From assembly GCF_019916085.1 (NCBI RefSeq), contig NZ_CP049834.1:2122501-2186500 (forward strand): a stretch of 64,000 nucleotides of DNA, written 5' to 3'. Positions 61,618-64,000 of the stretch are shown here, in pieces; position 1 is the first letter of the stretch; each line of letters starts with the position of its first letter. The notes under the pieces are model-generated. The model saw nothing but the letters and a program-made list of their open reading frames with translations. It did not search any database and was not told the origin of the DNA. This stretch comes from Aquirufa lenticrescens (GTDB lineage Bacteria > Bacteroidota > Bacteroidia > Cytophagales > Spirosomataceae). The translations under genes were made by a program, and so were the position numbers.

Positions 61618-63483
61618 TTAAAAATATCTGTTTGAAAAGGTAGCATGGGTTCTATAATTAGGACCCATAAAAATGCGTGCATAAATACGTATCACCGCTA
61701 ATCCATCCAGGATAAAGCTGAGCGATACGATGCCTGCTAGTAAAAATTGATCTTCGTGAATATGTGAAAAGATTAAATCCTCTCCTATGAACGTGGGTGT
61801 TATCGGAAATCCGGTCAGGCCTAAACACGCTAACAAAAAGATTAGCGCAATTTTTGGATGGTTTTCTGATAATCCTTGGAAACGATTTAAGGTCATTTTC
61901 CCCTCTTGCTGAAACAAACGTTGCAAACATAAGTATCCCACAAGCCCAGCCACCAAAATGCCGCTTAAATAGAGCACTGATTCGAAGGAATCAAATTTCT
62001 CATTCAGTGAAATGGCTAAAGCAATCCAGAAATGGTTCATGATTACCAAAATCCAGCTTAAACGAATACTCCTGCGTTGTGTAAAGGATTTGAATACGAG
62101 CACTAAGCCGATTCCTGCAAACACAACTGGTAGCCAATGTAAAGCGGTGGCGTTCATTTGGTTTTCATTTATTAGGTAATAACTAATGCCAAAAGCCGGT
62201 ACAAAATAGGCCATCAAACGTTTTCCATTTAGGAAATTCAGTTTGTTGCCTGCCCATTTCATTGGATTCCAAAGGTATTGGTACAACATCGAATCTAAAT
62301 TCCACTCCTTTAGGCAGAGTACATAGAGCGTATTACGCCATTTTAGAGGCAAAAATCGCTCAATAGAATGAGCTCTAGGCTCGAAGTGGTAGAATTGTTC
62401 TCTGATCAAATAGGAAACCACGGATGGCGAAACCAATAATTGATAGGTTCGTAGAAACGCATTACCAGCGAAATGGAACAAGGCTAATTTTTCAAACCCA
62501 AGTGAAACTTCGATGAAGATTAAACCAATTTGAGCAATGGATGCATAGGCAATCTGGCTTTTCACCGATGATTGAACTCGGGCAATTCCAGTCGCCACTA
62601 AAGCCGTCAATAAGCCTAATCCTGCTATTAGAATTCGCACAGAAGTCTGATTTTCCCAAAAAGGAAACGTTCTTAGCATCAAAAAGACTCCGATATGAAC
62701 CGAAAGCGAACCATAAAAAATAGCTGAAGACGGTGTAGGACCTTCCATTGCGCGCGGTAACCAAGATGAAAAGGGTAATTGAGCTGATTTTGCCGATGCA
62801 GATAGTAAAAACATCAAGGAGATAAATACCCCGATGATACTATGTGTTTGCAAATGCTCGTGAACCAATTCAGCATTGTTCAGCTGTGAAAAAGTAATGT
62901 TTTGGCCCCATAAATGATGGCTCGCCCACATCGCTAAAATAATTCCCACATCGCCAATACGGTAAATAGAGAATACTTTCACCGCATTCTTCACTGGCAA
63001 ATAACGTTCTCGGTAGAAAGAAATCAGTAAGAAAGACGAAATTCCTAGAATTTCCCATCCGATGAATAGTGTCTCTAAATTGCCAGAAAGCGTTGTCACA
63101 CAATAACCCACATAGAAAAAAAGCGTGGTGTTAAAAAAGCGCTTATACCCCGCTTCGCGGTGTAAATAATAGCGAGAATACAAGGTCACCATAAAGGTTA
63201 ATATGGCTCCCACAAGCAAATAGACCGCTGTTATTTTGTCGAATAGAAAATCAATTTGGAAGACATATTCCTCGTTTTTAAAGAGGATAATATCATTGAT
63301 TTGTATCGTCTCAGCGCCAGTAAAAAGCCAATAAGCGATGAATCCTGTTGCGAGACTTAATTGAATCGCTAAGGTGCTAAAGGCCGTAACAGAAATGAGT
63401 GTCTCGTTCTTTTTTGGTAAAATTAAACTCACCAAAAAGCCGAAAATAGGCACCCAGATAAATAAATGGAGGGTTAAATTCAT
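61618..63483 (-). CDS. dabB: DabB: NuoL/MrpA-like proton channel of the DAB inorganic-carbon pump
   Basis: A 621-residue polytopic membrane protein of the NuoL/MrpA family with about 14-16 helices. The family core includes ETLFIGWEILGISSFLLISF, SSVKSQIAYASIAQIGLIFI and LPFSSWLPRAMEGPTPSSAI. No other nuo genes are nearby, while a DUF2309/DabA gene lies 7 bp upstream, which identifies it as DabB. DabA-DabB couples a cation gradient to CO2 hydration and bicarbonate accumulation in cells that have been studied. Confidence 0.88.
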   Translation of the reverse strand: MNLTLHLFIWVPIFGFLVSLILPKKNETLISVTAFSTLAIQLSLATGFIAYWLFTGAETIQINDIILFKNEEYVFQIDFLFDKITAVYLLVGAILTFMVTLYSRYYLHREAGYKRFFNTTLFFYVGYCVTTLSGNLETLFIGWEILGISSFLLISFYRERYLPVKNAVKVFSIYRIGDVGIILAMWASHHLWGQNITFSQLNNAELVHEHLQTHSIIGVFISLMFLLSASAKSAQLPFSSWLPRAMEGPTPSSAIFYGSLSVHIGVFLMLRTFPFWENQTSVRILIAGLGLLTALVATGIARVQSSVKSQIAYASIAQIGLIFIEVSLGFEKLALFHFAGNAFLRTYQLLVSPSVVSYLIREQFYHFEPRAHSIERFLPLKWRNTLYVLCLKEWNLDSMLYQYLWNPMKWAGNKLNFLNGKRLMAYFVPAFGISYYLINENQMNATALHWLPVVFAGIGLVLVFKSFTQRRSIRLSWILVIMNHFWIALAISLNEKFDSFESVLYLSGILVAGLVGYLCLQRLFQQEGKMTLNRFQGLSENHPKIALIFLLACLGLTGFPITPTFIGEDLIFSHIHEDQFLLAGIVSLSFILDGLAVIRIYARIFMGPNYRTHATFSNRYF

Positions 63484-63490
63484 GGTTGGA

Positions 63491-64000
63491 TTAATTTTGA
63501 TTGATTAAATACACAGGGAAATTTTCTTGCGACGACACTAATAATTCATCCAAATTATCAATCTCTTGGATATCCTTTGTTAACGGTTCGTAAGGCTTAA
63601 ACTCCCCTTTTTCAAATACAGACAACTCTTTCGTTTCCGGATGAATCGTCACGAGTTTCACCCAGTCATTGATGAACCATTCATAGGTTTCTTCGGCCTT
63701 TTGGATGGTTTTCAATACAATTTCAGGGAAGTGCTCCACGATCAACAACAAACGAACAGGGTCGTGAACTTCGGTCATCTGAGCCGGCAAGCCGGGTCTT
63801 AAATCACCATCGATTCCATTTGCTACCCCGAAAAGGCCCATCACATTGTGTGGTAACTTTGTTCCTGCGCCTAATTTCTCGCCATCCACTCTGGAGAAGT
63901 AATATTCTAAATTGATCCCACCACACACCGGTGCAGCCGCTTTCAAAATGTTGAATAAATACGTCCCATCTGGATCAACGCGGTAATCAAAGGAATTCAA
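63491..64000 (-). CDS. dabA: DabA (DUF2309) C-terminal part (5' end outside window)
   Basis: The 169 C-terminal residues of a DUF2309 protein. The frame stays open to the window edge, and the first codon there (TTG) is internal Leu, not a start. Family blocks are PVCGGINLEYYFSRVDGEKL, GAGTKLPHNVMGLFGVANG, GDLRPGLPAQMTEVHDPVRL and YEWFINDWVKLV. DabA is the carbonic-anhydrase-like peripheral subunit that joins DabB. The zinc-binding N-terminal part is not in the window. Confidence 0.9.
   Translation of the reverse strand: MNSFDYRVDPDGTYLFNILKAAAPVCGGINLEYYFSRVDGEKLGAGTKLPHNVMGLFGVANGIDGDLRPGLPAQMTEVHDPVRLLLIVEHFPEIVLKTIQKAEETYEWFINDWVKLVTIHPETKELSVFEKGEFKPYEPLTKDIQEIDNLDELLVSSQENFPVYLINQN

Noticed and set aside
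61618-63483. Complex I subunit NuoL
   Set aside because: No other nuo genes are adjacent, while the DUF2309/DabA gene is directly upstream, so DabB is the better name.

Overview
The window looks like the chromosome of a member of the Bacteroidota, most likely a Cytophagales bacterium. Supporting signs are a short primary sigma factor of about 287 residues, promoters that fit the Bacteroidota pattern TTG-N19..22-TAnnTTTG, weak use of Shine-Dalgarno sites, a type IX secretion (T9SS) sorting domain, an HU-CCDC81/SPOR envelope protein, a START_2-type protein and many TPR outer-membrane or periplasmic proteins. A freshwater Aquirufa-like organism would fit, but the genus is a guess. Gene density is high. 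No insertion sequence, prophage, integrase or CRISPR array was seen.

Replication layout: an excellent dif/Xer site candidate lies at 9413-9440, between convergent genes. Most genes to its left are on the + strand (including gyrA). Most genes to its right are on the - strand (including rpsO, pnp and rpoD). The window therefore probably contains the replication terminus. A cluster of DnaA-box-like 9-mers at 12154-12236 lies only 2.7 kb away, and its role is unclear.

Region by region. 1-9.4 kb: galE (partial), a SirB1-like protein, a phosphopantetheinyl transferase, a WD40 protein, a DivIVA-like coiled-coil protein with an AT-hook-like tail, folB, a LacI-family regulator, gyrA and a TPR protein. 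9.4-16.8 kb: dif, a heptamer array, a two-component system behind a MazG-like pyrophosphohydrolase, an autoregulated XRE protein, cvfB, dapD, gapA and trmB. 16.8-24.4 kb: a tight - strand series of TPR protein, outer-membrane barrel, HU-CCDC81/SPOR protein, TonB-like protein and folC. 24.5-39.7 kb: M61 peptidase, cyclophilin, menD, rpoD, pnp, rpsO, an LptF/LptG permease, tRNA-Met, dCMP deaminase, slyD, holA, tRNA-Lys and small enzymes. 39.8-47.9 kb: secreted M28 and ThuA proteins, a large tail-fibre-like secreted protein with a T9SS partner, and a membrane-anchored AraC regulator. 47.8-52.7 kb: an operon resembling 4-hydroxyacyl-CoA (levulinate-type) catabolism. 52.7-59.9 kb: a catabolic operon of GH30 hydrolase, Gfo/Idh/MocA oxidoreductase, PIG-L deacetylase and Ntn acylase. 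60-64 kb: a SulP transporter with DabB and the end of DabA, which together look like an inorganic-carbon uptake locus.

The least expected signal is a family of degenerate tandem 7-bp repeats at five loci: next to dif, inside the menD coding sequence, between dCMP deaminase and slyD, upstream of the M28 peptidase, and downstream of the SulP gene. At one of these loci the two flanking genes end in long perfect fold-back palindromes.
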